Positions 55,696 to 64,000 of a DNA stretch of 64,000 nucleotides are shown one piece after another. Made by a program: the position numbers and the translations under genes. A model generated the notes under the pieces. It was not told where the DNA came from. It made no database searches and saw only the letters and a list, made by a program, of their open reading frames with translations. Within the stretch, counting starts at the first letter, position 1. Every line of letters begins with the position of its first letter. Origin of the DNA: Agaricicola taiwanensis (lineage in GTDB: Bacteria > Pseudomonadota > Alphaproteobacteria > Rhizobiales > Methylopilaceae); the NCBI RefSeq assembly GCF_014635245.1, contig NZ_BMCP01000001.1:62001-126000 (forward strand), written 5' to 3'.

Positions 55696-57102
55696 ATGAA
55701 CACCACCGAAGCCTTCGTTCAGCACCTTATTAGCCTCCGGAGCGAAGGCCTCGGTGCTGCGGCGACACGCGCCGCAGGCGATCTTTTCCTCGACGGCATC
55801 GCGGTGGGTGCGCTCGGCGCCCGGCAGCCGGGGCCACGTATCCTGGCCGAGCTCGCGATCGATCAGGGATCGGATCCCCGGGCGACGCTGATCGGCCATG
55901 GCGAGAGAACCTCGCCGGCCGATGCCGCTCGGATCAACGGCGCGGCCATGCATGTGCTCGATTACGAGCCTATGTGGAATCCGGCCAATCATGCGCTTTC
56001 CACAACGCTTCCTGCTGTGCTGGCCCTCGCCGAAGCCATCTCCCGCGGCCACGTCTCGGCCCCGGCCGTCACCGGCGAGGCCATTTTGATGGCTCTGGCC
56101 ATGGGCATTGAAACACAGGGGCGGCTGCGGCTGGTTTCCCAGCAATTTGAGCCCGCAGGCCTTACGTTTCATCCCCCCGGCGTGGTCGGCCCGCTCGGCA
56201 GCGCGGTTGCCTGCGGAATGCTGCTGGACCTTGATCCGCAGCAGCTCCTTTATGCCCTGGGTATCGCCGCCTCGAAATCCGGCACCATCCTCGCCAACGT
56301 CGGCAGCATGACCAAGGCGCTTCATTGCGGCGGGGCGGCGGCCGGCGGTCTTGAGGCCGCTCTTCTTGCAGCGCGCGGCTTCACCTCCGATGCCGATCCT
56401 CTGGCCGGGCCACGCGGCTTTCTCACCGCCTTTTTCGGCCCCGACCACCAGCCTGAATTCCTGACGGCGTCACTGGACGAGCTGCACATCGTTGAGCCCG
56501 GTCCCGCCTACAAGTTCTATCCCAGTCAGTACGGCACGCATTTCGTCATCACCGCCGCCTTGGACGCCCGGGCCAAGCTGCCGGCGAACGCGAGGATCGC
56601 TCGTGTTCGCATCATCGCGCCGCAGATGCCCTATGTTGACCGCGCGGCGCCACGTACCGGCCTCGCCGGCAAGTTCTCCTTCCAGTACACCGCCGCGCTC
56701 GGCCTGCTCGACGGTGGGGCAACGGTCGACAGTTTCACCAACGCCCGCCGCAATGCGCCCGATATGGTGGCGCTGCTCGACGCGACGACCATCGAGGTCG
56801 ATCCCACCCGGGAGGGACGCTTCGACCGCATGACGCTCGATGTCGTGGTGGAAACCGAGGCTGGTCAGACCATCACCGGCCGCTGTGACGGCCCGCCCGG
56901 CATCTGGGGCAAGCCGGCCGCGCCTGATATGCTCGACACCAAGGCGCGTGAGTGCCTAACCTCCGCCTTCGGCGCGGCGCATGCTCACCGGATCCTGTCC
57001 AGCGCACGGGAGGTCGCCTCCTTCATGACGAACGATCTTCTCGCCCTTCTCGACGATCTTGCCACGGCCACCGAACCCGACACCCGACACGCAGCTGCAT
57101 GA
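55696..57102 (+). CDS. MmgE/PrpD-family protein
   Basis: 468-residue member of the 2-methylcitrate dehydratase/cis-aconitate decarboxylase family. Visible: AAGDLFLDGIAVGALGARQPG, a NGAAMHVLDYEPMWNP segment, the HPPGVVGPLGSAVACGMLL core, KPSGxILANVGSMTKALHCG-like stretch, and PAYKFYPSQYGTHF. Members dehydrate or rehydrate 2-methylcitrate, decarboxylate cis-aconitate, or have unknown activity. Coupled to prpF-like upstream and overlaps the first ChrA half downstream (ATGA), so all four genes share a transcript. Confidence 0.88.
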   Translation: MNTTEAFVQHLISLRSEGLGAAATRAAGDLFLDGIAVGALGARQPGPRILAELAIDQGSDPRATLIGHGERTSPADAARINGAAMHVLDYEPMWNPANHALSTTLPAVLALAEAISRGHVSAPAVTGEAILMALAMGIETQGRLRLVSQQFEPAGLTFHPPGVVGPLGSAVACGMLLDLDPQQLLYALGIAASKSGTILANVGSMTKALHCGGAAAGGLEAALLAARGFTSDADPLAGPRGFLTAFFGPDHQPEFLTASLDELHIVEPGPAYKFYPSQYGTHFVITAALDARAKLPANARIARVRIIAPQMPYVDRAAPRTGLAGKFSFQYTAALGLLDGGATVDSFTNARRNAPDMVALLDATTIEVDPTREGRFDRMTLDVVVETEAGQTITGRCDGPPGIWGKPAAPDMLDTKARECLTSAFGAAHAHRILSSAREVASFMTNDLLALLDDLATATEPDTRHAAA

Positions 57103-57683
57103 TGTCAACCATTACCGCATCCGAACCCCTCATCGCCGCCGACGATCTCGCGCCCCCGCCTACCCTGCTTCAGCTCTTTATCGGCTTCGGCACCATCGGC
57201 CTTTACGGCTTCGGCGGCGTGCTTCCCTGGGCGCGCTGGATGCTGGTGGAAAAGCAGCGCTGGCTGGCGCCGGCTGAGTTCATCGATCTCCTCAGCCTCT
57301 GCCAGTTTCTGCCGGGGGCCAACATCGTCAATCTCTCGACCTGCGTCGGCGTCCGCTTTCACGGGTTCCGGGGGGCTCTCGTCTGCTTCATCGGCTTGAT
57401 GGCAGCGCCGGTCGCCATCGTTCTGCTGCTCGTCATGCTCTATGACGCCTATGGTCATTTGCCGGCTATCGAATCGGCCTTCAAAGGCGTCTCCTCGGCG
57501 GCGGCCGGCCTGATCCTCGGCATGGCCATCAAGATCGGCTGGCCCTATCGCAAGAACCTTCGTGTCATGGTCTTCGCCGCCACCGCCATCGTCGCGGTGG
57601 TTTTCTTCAAGATCCCGCTGATCTGGGTTCTGGCGGCCCTTCTTCCGACAAGCATGCTAGCCGCCTGGGTGAGCCGGTCATGA
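57099..57683 (+). CDS. Chromate transporter, ChrA half (first protein of pair 2)
   Basis: 194-residue CHR-domain protein with the same marks as pair 1 first half: LFIGFGTIGLYGFGGVLPWARW, EKQRWLAPAEFIDLLSLCQFLPGANIVN. Starts inside the MmgE/PrpD stop (the ATG at 57099 or the next codon at 57102). Its place inside a carboxylate-catabolism operon suggests that this pair may move an organic anion rather than chromate; that is an inference only. Confidence 0.85.
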   Translation: MMSTITASEPLIAADDLAPPPTLLQLFIGFGTIGLYGFGGVLPWARWMLVEKQRWLAPAEFIDLLSLCQFLPGANIVNLSTCVGVRFHGFRGALVCFIGLMAAPVAIVLLLVMLYDAYGHLPAIESAFKGVSSAAAGLILGMAIKIGWPYRKNLRVMVFAATAIVAVVFFKIPLIWVLAALLPTSMLAAWVSRS

Positions 57684-58213
57684 ACGAACGCGATGTCCTC
57701 CTCCAGCTGGCCCTCCAGTTCCTGACGGTGTCCCTGCTCGCCATTGGTGGCGCCGCTGCCGTCATCCCGGAAATCCACCGCGGTGTGGTTGAAACCCATC
57801 AGTGGATGTCCAGCCAGGAGTTCGCCAATCTCTTCGCGCTCGCGCAGGCAGCACCCGGCCCCAATGTGCTCGTCGTCACCGTGATCGGCTGGCGTGTGGC
57901 GGGGCTGGCCGGCGCGCTGGTTGCCACCGGCGCCATGACCATACCCGCCTTCGGTCTCGCCTATTTCGCGGCGCGCTTCCGGCAGCGCTGGCACATGCTG
58001 GATTGGTACAAGCGGCTGGAACGCGGCGCCGCGCCGGTCACCATCGGCCTCATCGCTTCGGCGGGCTGCCTGCTGACCCTCGCCGTCGCCCAGGAATCCT
58101 GGATGAGCTATGCCATCACCGCCGGCATGGCGGCCGTCATCGCTCTCACCCGGCTCAACCCGCTCATCTTCCTGGGGGTAGCGGCGGGGCTGGGACTGTT
58201 GGGACTGGTCTAG
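57680..58213 (+). CDS. Chromate transporter, ChrA half (second protein of pair 2)
   Basis: 177-residue CHR-domain protein, partner of the previous gene (4-bp ATGA overlap). Marks: SLLAIGGAAAVIPEIHRGVVETHQWM and AQAAPGPNVLVVTVIGWRVAG, and six or so hydrophobic helices. Same architecture as pair 1. Followed 13 bp later by the aminoglycoside kinase-like gene. Confidence 0.85.
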   Translation: MNERDVLLQLALQFLTVSLLAIGGAAAVIPEIHRGVVETHQWMSSQEFANLFALAQAAPGPNVLVVTVIGWRVAGLAGALVATGAMTIPAFGLAYFAARFRQRWHMLDWYKRLERGAAPVTIGLIASAGCLLTLAVAQESWMSYAITAGMAAVIALTRLNPLIFLGVAAGLGLLGLV

Positions 58214-58226
58214 GATACGAGTTCCC

Positions 58227-59060
58227 ATGGACCTGCATGCCCTCCCACCGAAGGTGAGGGAAATCCTCGAGGCATGGCGGCTGGTTTCCGACGGTCCTCT
58301 GCTGACCACCCGATCCAGCTGGGTCATTCCGGTGCAGCGCGAGGGCTCACCTGCGATACTGAAGGTCGCCCGCACTCCCGACGAACAGGCGGGCTACCGT
58401 CTCATGACGTGGTGGAATGGCGAGGGCGCCGCCAAGGTCTTCTCCTCATCCACCGGTGCCCTGCTCATGGAACGGGCCTCGGGCGCCAGCGATCTCGCGC
58501 AGATGGCCTGGTCGGGCCGGGACGACGAAGCGTGCCGCATCCTGTGCGATACAGCGGCTCGATTGCACGCCCCGCGCAATGATCCGCTTCCGGACCTGCA
58601 TCCATTGGAGGCCTGGTTCCAGCCGCTCTTTCAGCTCGCACCGGAACACGCGGCGCTGGCGCCCGCCGCCGATATCGCACGCCGGCTGCTGGCGTCTCCA
58701 TTCGACGTCGGCCCTCTGCACGGCGACCTGCACCACGAGAATGTGCTCGACTTCGGCGAACGGGGATGGCTGGCGATCGATCCTCATGGGTTGCTGGGCG
58801 AACGAACCTTCGACTATGCCAACATCTTCACCAATCCCGATCTCAGCGACCCCAGCCGGCCGCTCGCCAGCTTGCCGGGTCGGCTGGAGGCCCGGCTGGA
58901 TGTCGTGATCGGCGCAACCGGGGTGGAGCCCGAGCGCCTGCTCCGCTGGATCGTCGCCTGGACCGGCCTGTCGGCAGCCTGGTTCATCGGTGACGGCGAC
59001 GACACGGGCACTGCCATTGACCTCACGATCAACGCCATGGCTCGCGGCCTGCTCGGCTAG
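58227..59060 (+). CDS. Aminoglycoside/hydroxyurea phosphotransferase-like kinase, APH(6) type
   Basis: 277-residue kinase of the APH(6)/hydroxyurea-resistance family. LHGDLHHENVL (164-174) with catalytic Asp167, AIDPHGLLGERTFDYAN (183-199) with metal-binding Asp185, and a lysine in the N-lobe (AILKVART). The second motif matches streptomycin 6-phosphotransferases (StrB type). Whether it gives resistance or phosphorylates a metabolite is unknown; chromosomal copies in environmental bacteria are common. The last gene of the prpF-like operon or a separate unit; convergent with the heparinase gene. Confidence 0.88.
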   Translation: MDLHALPPKVREILEAWRLVSDGPLLTTRSSWVIPVQREGSPAILKVARTPDEQAGYRLMTWWNGEGAAKVFSSSTGALLMERASGASDLAQMAWSGRDDEACRILCDTAARLHAPRNDPLPDLHPLEAWFQPLFQLAPEHAALAPAADIARRLLASPFDVGPLHGDLHHENVLDFGERGWLAIDPHGLLGERTFDYANIFTNPDLSDPSRPLASLPGRLEARLDVVIGATGVEPERLLRWIVAWTGLSAAWFIGDGDDTGTAIDLTINAMARGLLG

Positions 59061-59067
59061 GCCCATG

Positions 59068-60792
59068 CTATGCGCCGGATCGTTCCGCGTTCATCTGCGC
59101 GCCCTCCGCGCGCACGAAGCTCCAGCGCACCTCGGCCTCGTCCACTGCCGATCCGGACACGACGATCTGCGCGGTGTGGCGCGGGCCCGTAGGGTCGGCA
59201 AGATAGACGCTGTCCTCCAGCGTGATGGTCCGGCTGCCGGCGGAAAACACCCAGGAGGATCCATCGGCGAGCCCCAGGATCACCGCTCGCCCTTCGCGCA
59301 TGCGGCTCGCGCGCACGCCGGGGTGGAGGTGGAAACGGATGGCGTAGGTCGACCCCGCCGCCACCGGCTTGCCCGCCTTCGCGGGCTCGAAGATATCAAG
59401 GCCGTCCAGCCGGCGCCCATCGGCCGCCAACCGCCATTCCCGCCGATGCGCCAGATTGAACAGCGTGGCGTAGCCATCATGCCGGGCGCCAAGGCTGATG
59501 CCGTCGGCGGCGTCATGGCGCTCCACCGGCACCTCCCTCGGGCCGGACACGACGGGTGCACCGAACAGCCGGGTTAAGAAGCGTGAGGTGAGGAAACGGG
59601 CCGAGGATGTATCGTTGACGGTGGCCGTGGAATGAGCGGCGGTCGCCCGCGCCACCTGCCGCCACTTGTCCCGTCCGTGCCCTGCCTCGCCGCAATTGAC
59701 GACAAGACGAGAGGGACCGACGCTGAACTCGAACGACAGGCAGCCCGCATGGGCGTCCAGGCTGAGCGGGGGGACAGGGGGCGCACCTGTGTCAGCCACC
59801 ATGATAGCGTCGCCGCCTTCGAGGCGCTGGTAGCCGCTGTGCGTGGCGTTCATGACGGGGCGGCCCCGTGCGTCGTCATAGGCAAGCACGGCCGCCATCT
59901 CATCGGCGGCACCTCCGCCCGTGCCGTTGAAACCGGCAAAGGCGCCGTCGCCCATGCGAAAGAACCTGAGCATGGGCATGGCGCGATCGATGGCCGCCAC
60001 CAGCGCCGCGGGCGGTTCCAGATTGCGCGCGCCGTAGGTCTGGCGCAGCGGCACGAGATCCAGCAGCAGGTCGAGCAGGACCGCCGGATTGCGGCTCACA
60101 TGGCCGCCATCAGGCTTGATCTGCCGCGACAGCTCGATAGCGAGCCGCTGCGCGCCGAGCCGCAGCATACGCGCTTCCGAGGGAAGGCAGAGGCCGGTCA
60201 GCGTCAGCGCGGTTGCCGATAGGATGCGTGGCGCGCCGGGTGATATGCGGGCGCGCTCCAGACGGCGTGCATCCGATGTGAGTGCCCGCAGGAACTTCCG
60301 GGAAAAGCGCAGTTCCGCGCCATCGAGCAGAAAGGGCGCCTGCACCAACCAGGCCATCAAGCGTCGGGCCATGACCTCGGGATCGCGCGCCACCTTCTCC
60401 CGACGGCCGGGACCCGAGATCCATTCCTCGATGAGCGCTCGGGCATGGGCGCGCGACAGGGGTGTGTTCGCTGCTCGGAGATGTCTGAGCCAACCAAAGC
60501 CGTGCAGCGCCTGATGCCATTCGAGGCTGGGCGGAGGCAGCTCATAGACCGAGCCGCCATTGGTCAGCAGGACCGCGCCCGCGAGCACGTAGCGCCCAGC
60601 GTAGAGGTCAGCGGCGACGGAGGGGTCGCCGGTTCTCAGTTCCGGTGGGGCGATCACCATGCGCTCGGCGGCGCGACGCCGTTTGGGCATCTTCAGCCAG
60701 CGCGGCCAGCCCATGCGGCGTGTCAGTGCACGAGCCGCAAGGCTCGCCACCACGGACACCCGTCGGGTCTCCTCCGCCAACACGATACGCAC
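59068..60792 (-). CDS. Heparinase II/III-family protein
   Basis: 574-residue protein with an alpha-helical toroid N-terminal part (about 80-330) and the heparinase II/III beta-domain (about 340-560, DAHAGCLSFEFSVG, VVNCGEAGHG, AAHSTATVNDTSSARF). Such proteins cleave acidic polysaccharides by elimination, but this alphaproteobacterial type, usually beside rsmB, has not been assigned a substrate. No signal peptide is evident. Start codon GTG at 60792 with AGGTGG upstream. Lies 70 bp after rsmB in the same direction. Confidence 0.88.
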   Translation of the reverse strand: MRIVLAEETRRVSVVASLAARALTRRMGWPRWLKMPKRRRAAERMVIAPPELRTGDPSVAADLYAGRYVLAGAVLLTNGGSVYELPPPSLEWHQALHGFGWLRHLRAANTPLSRAHARALIEEWISGPGRREKVARDPEVMARRLMAWLVQAPFLLDGAELRFSRKFLRALTSDARRLERARISPGAPRILSATALTLTGLCLPSEARMLRLGAQRLAIELSRQIKPDGGHVSRNPAVLLDLLLDLVPLRQTYGARNLEPPAALVAAIDRAMPMLRFFRMGDGAFAGFNGTGGGAADEMAAVLAYDDARGRPVMNATHSGYQRLEGGDAIMVADTGAPPVPPLSLDAHAGCLSFEFSVGPSRLVVNCGEAGHGRDKWRQVARATAAHSTATVNDTSSARFLTSRFLTRLFGAPVVSGPREVPVERHDAADGISLGARHDGYATLFNLAHRREWRLAADGRRLDGLDIFEPAKAGKPVAAGSTYAIRFHLHPGVRASRMREGRAVILGLADGSSWVFSAGSRTITLEDSVYLADPTGPRHTAQIVVSGSAVDEAEVRWSFVRAEGAQMNAERSGA

Positions 60793-60862
60793 CGGAAATC
60801 CACCTCGAAACCATCCCCGGATTTCAGTTTAACTTAAAATCCCGATGAAATAGCCTTCGTGT

Positions 60863-62218
60863 CTAACTGCTTCGCACCAGCCTGCTGGCGAAAAAGCCAT
60901 CGAGGCCCGAAAGACGCGGGTTTTCATGTGGAAAATGAGACGGCAGGGTCCGGATGTCGCCTTCATTGGTCACGATCTCGGCCCACGCCCCCACCTCCTG
61001 TGCCGTTACCGGCCGGCGGGCGAATCGCGAATCACGGGCGAGAAAGGCCGCGATCTGGTCTTCGCCCTCCTCGCGTTCGAGCGAGCAGGTGGCATAGACG
61101 AGCGTTCCGCCCGGAGCCACATGGTCGGCCGCAGCATCAAGGAGCCGCGCCTGATGGCCGGCAAGGGCCGCGATGTCCTTCTCCTCTTTCAGAAGGGCGA
61201 CATCGGGGTGCCGCCGTATGGTGCCGGTGGCCGAACAGGGCGCATCGAGCAGCACGCCCTCAAACTGCCCGCCGTTCCAGTCCCCCGCGTCGGCCGCGAC
61301 AGCCTCAACGGAAAAGCCGAGGCGCGTCATGTTCTCCTCCAGCCGCTGAAGACGCCGGCGAGAGCGATCGAGCGCCGTGACGCTGGCGCCATGAGCCGCC
61401 AGCTGAGCGGTCTTGCCGCCGGGGGCGGCGCAGAGATCGGCGATCCGCTTTCCGGCGATGTCGGTGAACAGCGCGGCAGGCAAAGCCGCTGCGGCATCCT
61501 GCACCCACCAATCGCCCTCTGCGAAACCGGGCAATTCCGGAACGACTCCCGCATCGGCAACACGCACGGTTCCGGTCGGCATGACGATGCCGCCAAGCAC
61601 CTGCGCCCAGTGGCCGGGATCACCCTTTACTGAAATATCGAGGGCTGCCTCCGACCGCTCGGCAGCGGCGACGGCCTGGGCGATATCAGCGCCATAGGCC
61701 TTCACGCGTCGGGTCTGAAGCCAACGGGGCACATCCCGGGATGGATCCGACAGGATGGGCACAAACTCGTCTTTCTGCCGTGCCACGTTGCGCAGCATGG
61801 CATTGACCAGGGGAGCAAAGGGCTTGGTTGCCCGGTGCGCCTGCGCCTGATCGACCGCCAGCGAGACCGCCGCGTGATCCGGCACATCCAGGAAGAGGAT
61901 CTGGGCGGCGCCCGTGATCAGCATGGCCTCCAGCGGACCGGAACCACCGCCGGGCAGACCCTTCGCCAGCAATTGATCCAGGATTGCTCGCAGCGAGCCG
62001 ATGCGCCGCAAGCTGATCCCGGCGATAGCACGCGCCAGCGACCGGTCCCGGGCGTCGAGGGCGACCAGAGGACCGCCTTCCGCCTCCAGCTGCTCGTCGA
62101 GCGGCTGTTTCCGGCGCAGGACGCCATCGACGAGAATGGTGGCGGCCCGCCGCGCGGCGAGCCCTTGTGATGGTGCTTCGGGCTTGGGAGCGCGATGCCA
62201 GACTCTGCTGCGTGTCAT
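60863..62218 (-). CDS. rsmB: 16S rRNA m5C967 methyltransferase
   Basis: 451-residue rRNA methyltransferase: an N-terminal NusB-like RNA-binding domain (about 20-150), then the SAM fold with [27 protein letters not shown] and the catalytic motif [28 protein letters not shown] carries the second conserved Cys. The ATG overlaps the htpX stop (ATGA). Some family members modify other cytosines; orthology by context is good. Confidence 0.95.
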   Translation of the reverse strand: MTRSRVWHRAPKPEAPSQGLAARRAATILVDGVLRRKQPLDEQLEAEGGPLVALDARDRSLARAIAGISLRRIGSLRAILDQLLAKGLPGGGSGPLEAMLITGAAQILFLDVPDHAAVSLAVDQAQAHRATKPFAPLVNAMLRNVARQKDEFVPILSDPSRDVPRWLQTRRVKAYGADIAQAVAAAERSEAALDISVKGDPGHWAQVLGGIVMPTGTVRVADAGVVPELPGFAEGDWWVQDAAAALPAALFTDIAGKRIADLCAAPGGKTAQLAAHGASVTALDRSRRRLQRLEENMTRLGFSVEAVAADAGDWNGGQFEGVLLDAPCSATGTIRRHPDVALLKEEKDIAALAGHQARLLDAAADHVAPGGTLVYATCSLEREEGEDQIAAFLARDSRFARRPVTAQEVGAWAEIVTNEGDIRTLPSHFPHENPRLSGLDGFFASRLVRSS

Positions 62219-63162
62219 CCCCAGGGACCGCGACCCGATGCGCCGCCGCGACCCCAGGGCCCGGAAGGCCTGGACGCGGGTTGGGCCGGCCGCGCCACCG
62301 TCGGCCCGGCCACGCCCATCTCCTGCGCAAGCTGCTGCAGGGCGGCAACGCGATTGTTGGTGTCGGGGTGGGTCGAGAACAGGTTATCCGCCCGCGCGCC
62401 CGAAAGCGGATTGATGATGAACATATGCGCGGTCGCGGGGTTGTGCTCGGCGGGATTGTTCTCCACCCGCCGCGCCGCACCGGCGATCTTCTGCAGCGCG
62501 GAAGCCAGCCACAACGGCTGGCGGCAGATCTCGGCGCCCATGCGATCGGCCGCATATTCGCGCGTGCGGCTGATGGCCATCTGCACCACCATCGCTGCCA
62601 GCGGCGCGAGGATCATCACCAGAATGGTGCCGATGATGCCGAAACCGCCGTTGTTGTTGTCGCGGTTGCCGCCGAAGAAGAAGGCGAAATTCGCCAGCAT
62701 GGAGATTGCGCCGGCGATGGTCGCCGTGATGGTCATGATCAGCGTGTCGCGATTCTTGATGTGCGCGAGTTCATGCGCCATGACGCCGGCGATCTCTTCA
62801 TAGGAGAGCGATTGGAGCAGCCCGGTGGTCGCCGCCACGGCTGCGTTGTCGGGGTTGCGGCCCGTGGCGAAGGCGTTCGGCTGCGGATTTTCGATGATGT
62901 AGACCTTGGGCATTGGCAGCTGCGCATTGGCCGAGAGCTGCTGCACCATGCCGTAAAGATCCGGCGCGGAGCGGGCGTCGACCTCACGCGCGCCGTACAT
63001 CCGCAAGACCATCTTGTCGGAGTTCCAATATGAGAAGATGTTCATCGCCAATGCGACGGAGAAGGCGATCATCAAACCGCCCTGGCCGCCGATGACATAG
63101 CCGACGGCCATGAACAGCGCGGTCATCCCCGCGAGCAGCATGGCAGTCTTCACATAATTCAT
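62215..63162 (-). CDS. htpX: Membrane-bound zinc metalloprotease
   Basis: 315-residue M48-family inner-membrane protease that degrades misfolded membrane proteins. Two N-terminal helices (about 7-22 and 27-44), the zinc motif HELAH (His130, Glu131, His134), two more helices (about 143-165, 174-195), the third ligand in SRTREYAAD, and a Pro/Gly-rich tail. ATG with GAGGA 7 nt upstream. First of htpX-rsmB-heparinase, divergent from the DUF1674 gene. Confidence 0.95.
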   Translation of the reverse strand: MNYVKTAMLLAGMTALFMAVGYVIGGQGGLMIAFSVALAMNIFSYWNSDKMVLRMYGAREVDARSAPDLYGMVQQLSANAQLPMPKVYIIENPQPNAFATGRNPDNAAVAATTGLLQSLSYEEIAGVMAHELAHIKNRDTLIMTITATIAGAISMLANFAFFFGGNRDNNNGGFGIIGTILVMILAPLAAMVVQMAISRTREYAADRMGAEICRQPLWLASALQKIAGAARRVENNPAEHNPATAHMFIINPLSGARADNLFSTHPDTNNRVAALQQLAQEMGVAGPTVARPAQPASRPSGPWGRGGASGRGPWG

Positions 63163-63241
63163 GGTGTCGTCCTCGTGAGAAGCAACATCGCTCCGAATGA
63201 CCTATATGTTGGGCGAAGGCGATCTTTACGCAAGCGACACC

Positions 63242-63442
63242 ATGACCGAAACAGAAACTCCACGCCCCCCGCGCAAAGTGCTGACACCTGAAGCCGAACG
63301 CGCTCTGGCCGAGGCACAAGCCCGCCGGGCCGACATCGACGCCCGTGAGAGGACCGCCCCGCCCGAATATCACGGTCGCGGCGGGAAGGAACCAGTCCGA
63401 TACGGCGACTGGGAGGTCAAAGGCATCGCCAGCGATTTCTGA
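63242..63442 (+). CDS. DUF1674 / succinate dehydrogenase assembly factor 4-like protein
   Basis: 66-residue protein ending RYGDWEVKGIASDF, the signature of DUF1674 (SDHAF4/Sdh8). In eukaryotes this factor binds flavinylated SDHA and limits its oxidation during assembly; the bacterial version is expected to do the same with SdhA. The N-terminal half is charged and helical (LTPEAERALAEAQARRAD). The ATG at 63242 is chosen; an upstream start adds 15 unlike residues. Divergent from htpX and 6 bp before the extensin-like gene. Confidence 0.88.
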   Translation: MTETETPRPPRKVLTPEAERALAEAQARRADIDARERTAPPEYHGRGGKEPVRYGDWEVKGIASDF

Positions 63443-63448
63443 CCTCAG

Positions 63449-64000
63449 ATGCAAAGGCTGCGGGCGACCGTCTGGGCCATCATCATTCTGGGCCTCCTGG
63501 GCGCAGCCGCCTGGTTGATCATGAACATCGAGCGCCTGCGGCCGCTCGATCTCAAAGCCCCGCCTGACTTCCTCACGGGTCTGCACCTCCAGCGCCTGAA
63601 GATGGATGCGCCGCGCTGCCTGGCGGTGCTGGACGAAGGCAATGTCGATGCACAGCCTGCGACGTCGCGAACCATGCAGAACGGCTGCGGGTATGATGAT
63701 GCCGTCGTGTTGCGCGGTGATCCCGTCGGCTACGGAGGAGCGGTGACGCTCCGGTGCCCCGCCGCGGCAGCCCTCGTCATGTGGCAGCGTCATGTGGTGG
63801 CGCCGGCGGCGCGCCAGCATCTGGGAACGGAGGTGACGACGATCCGTCAGCTCGGCACCTATTCCTGCCGCAACATCAACAATCGCGAGACCGGCCGCCG
63901 CAGCCAGCACGCCACGGCCAACGCCATCGACATCGCCGGATTTGCCCTCGCCAATGGCGACAGCGTGAGCCTGTTGCGCGACTGGGATGACACGGGCGCG
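63449..64000 (+). CDS. Extensin-like C-terminal domain protein (3' end beyond window)
   Basis: 184 codons of an extensin_like_C family protein, cut by the right edge. An N-terminal membrane anchor or signal (about 7-26), a periplasmic part with CGYDDAVVLRGDPVGYGG, the conserved TLRCPAAAALVMW, LGTYSCRNIN and HATANAIDIAGFALANG. The last stretch, with H and D residues, resembles a D,D-peptidase-like (VanY/peptidase M15-like) fold, suggesting a peptidoglycan-related role. Follows the DUF1674 gene by 6 bp. Confidence 0.88.
   Translation, partial: MQRLRATVWAIIILGLLGAAAWLIMNIERLRPLDLKAPPDFLTGLHLQRLKMDAPRCLAVLDEGNVDAQPATSRTMQNGCGYDDAVVLRGDPVGYGGAVTLRCPAAAALVMWQRHVVAPAARQHLGTEVTTIRQLGTYSCRNINNRETGRRSQHATANAIDIAGFALANGDSVSLLRDWDDTGA

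Overview
The window is a GC-rich (about 63-65% by eye) bacterial chromosome segment with closely packed genes. The gene content points to an alphaproteobacterium of the order Hyphomicrobiales (Rhizobiales). Indicators are a MucR/Ros regulator, the dapF-mtaB-ftsY-yciB block, sdhCDA near asd and leuB, an IalB-family protein, the giant NAD-glutamate dehydrogenase, a DUF1674 (SDHAF4-like) protein, and the heparinase II/III-rsmB-htpX block. I saw no tRNA, rRNA, transposase, integrase or CRISPR array.

Layout. 1-2459: sdhC-sdhD-sdhA on the minus strand; sdhA runs off the left edge. 2941-5240: a divergent pair, a 2,2-dialkylglycine decarboxylase (dgdA) and its LysR-type regulator (dgdR), with two palindromes between them. 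5252-9337: a 1361-residue protein of unknown function, preceded by an AT-rich leader with a good promoter. It carries five degenerate N-terminal repeats, hydrophobic stretches in its second half and no Sec signal; a secreted or translocator-like role is only a guess. 9801-26419: housekeeping genes (asd, a Tim44-like protein, leuB, RidA-like, dapF-mtaB-ftsY, yciB, an HPP protein, ccmC-ccmD-ccmG, phhB, ialB, rlmN, LemA/TPM-domain proteins). 26541-31346: NAD-glutamate dehydrogenase. 31353-41781: a split ChrA pair, MFS, SGNH hydrolase, cfa-like, purH, YbaK-like, an ECF sigma/anti-sigma/periplasmic sensor trio, and a MucR homologue that has lost most zinc ligands.

41949-59060 is the main accessory region and looks like one catabolic programme for a branched or tricarboxylic acid. 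An eight-gene minus-strand operon (50872 to 41949) encodes an ABC importer, an Ldh2-type dehydrogenase, an isopropylmalate-dehydrogenase-like enzyme, DUF4387, an AtuA-family protein and a D-2-hydroxyacid dehydrogenase. Divergent from it is an isocitrate-lyase/PEP-mutase-family C-C lyase. Next come a GntR/FCD regulator and a TcuA-like flavoprotein (minus strand). Divergent from those are a PrpF-family isomerase, an MmgE/PrpD-family protein, a second split ChrA pair and an APH(6)-like kinase. A plausible order of chemistry is import, desaturation (TcuA-like), double-bond shift (PrpF-like), hydration (PrpD-like) and retro-aldol cleavage by the lyase, with the dehydrogenases handling the resulting 2-hydroxy and 2-oxo acids. 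The substrate cannot be read from sequence.

59068-64000: heparinase II/III, rsmB, htpX, a small SDHAF4-like protein and the start of an extensin-like protein that runs off the right edge.
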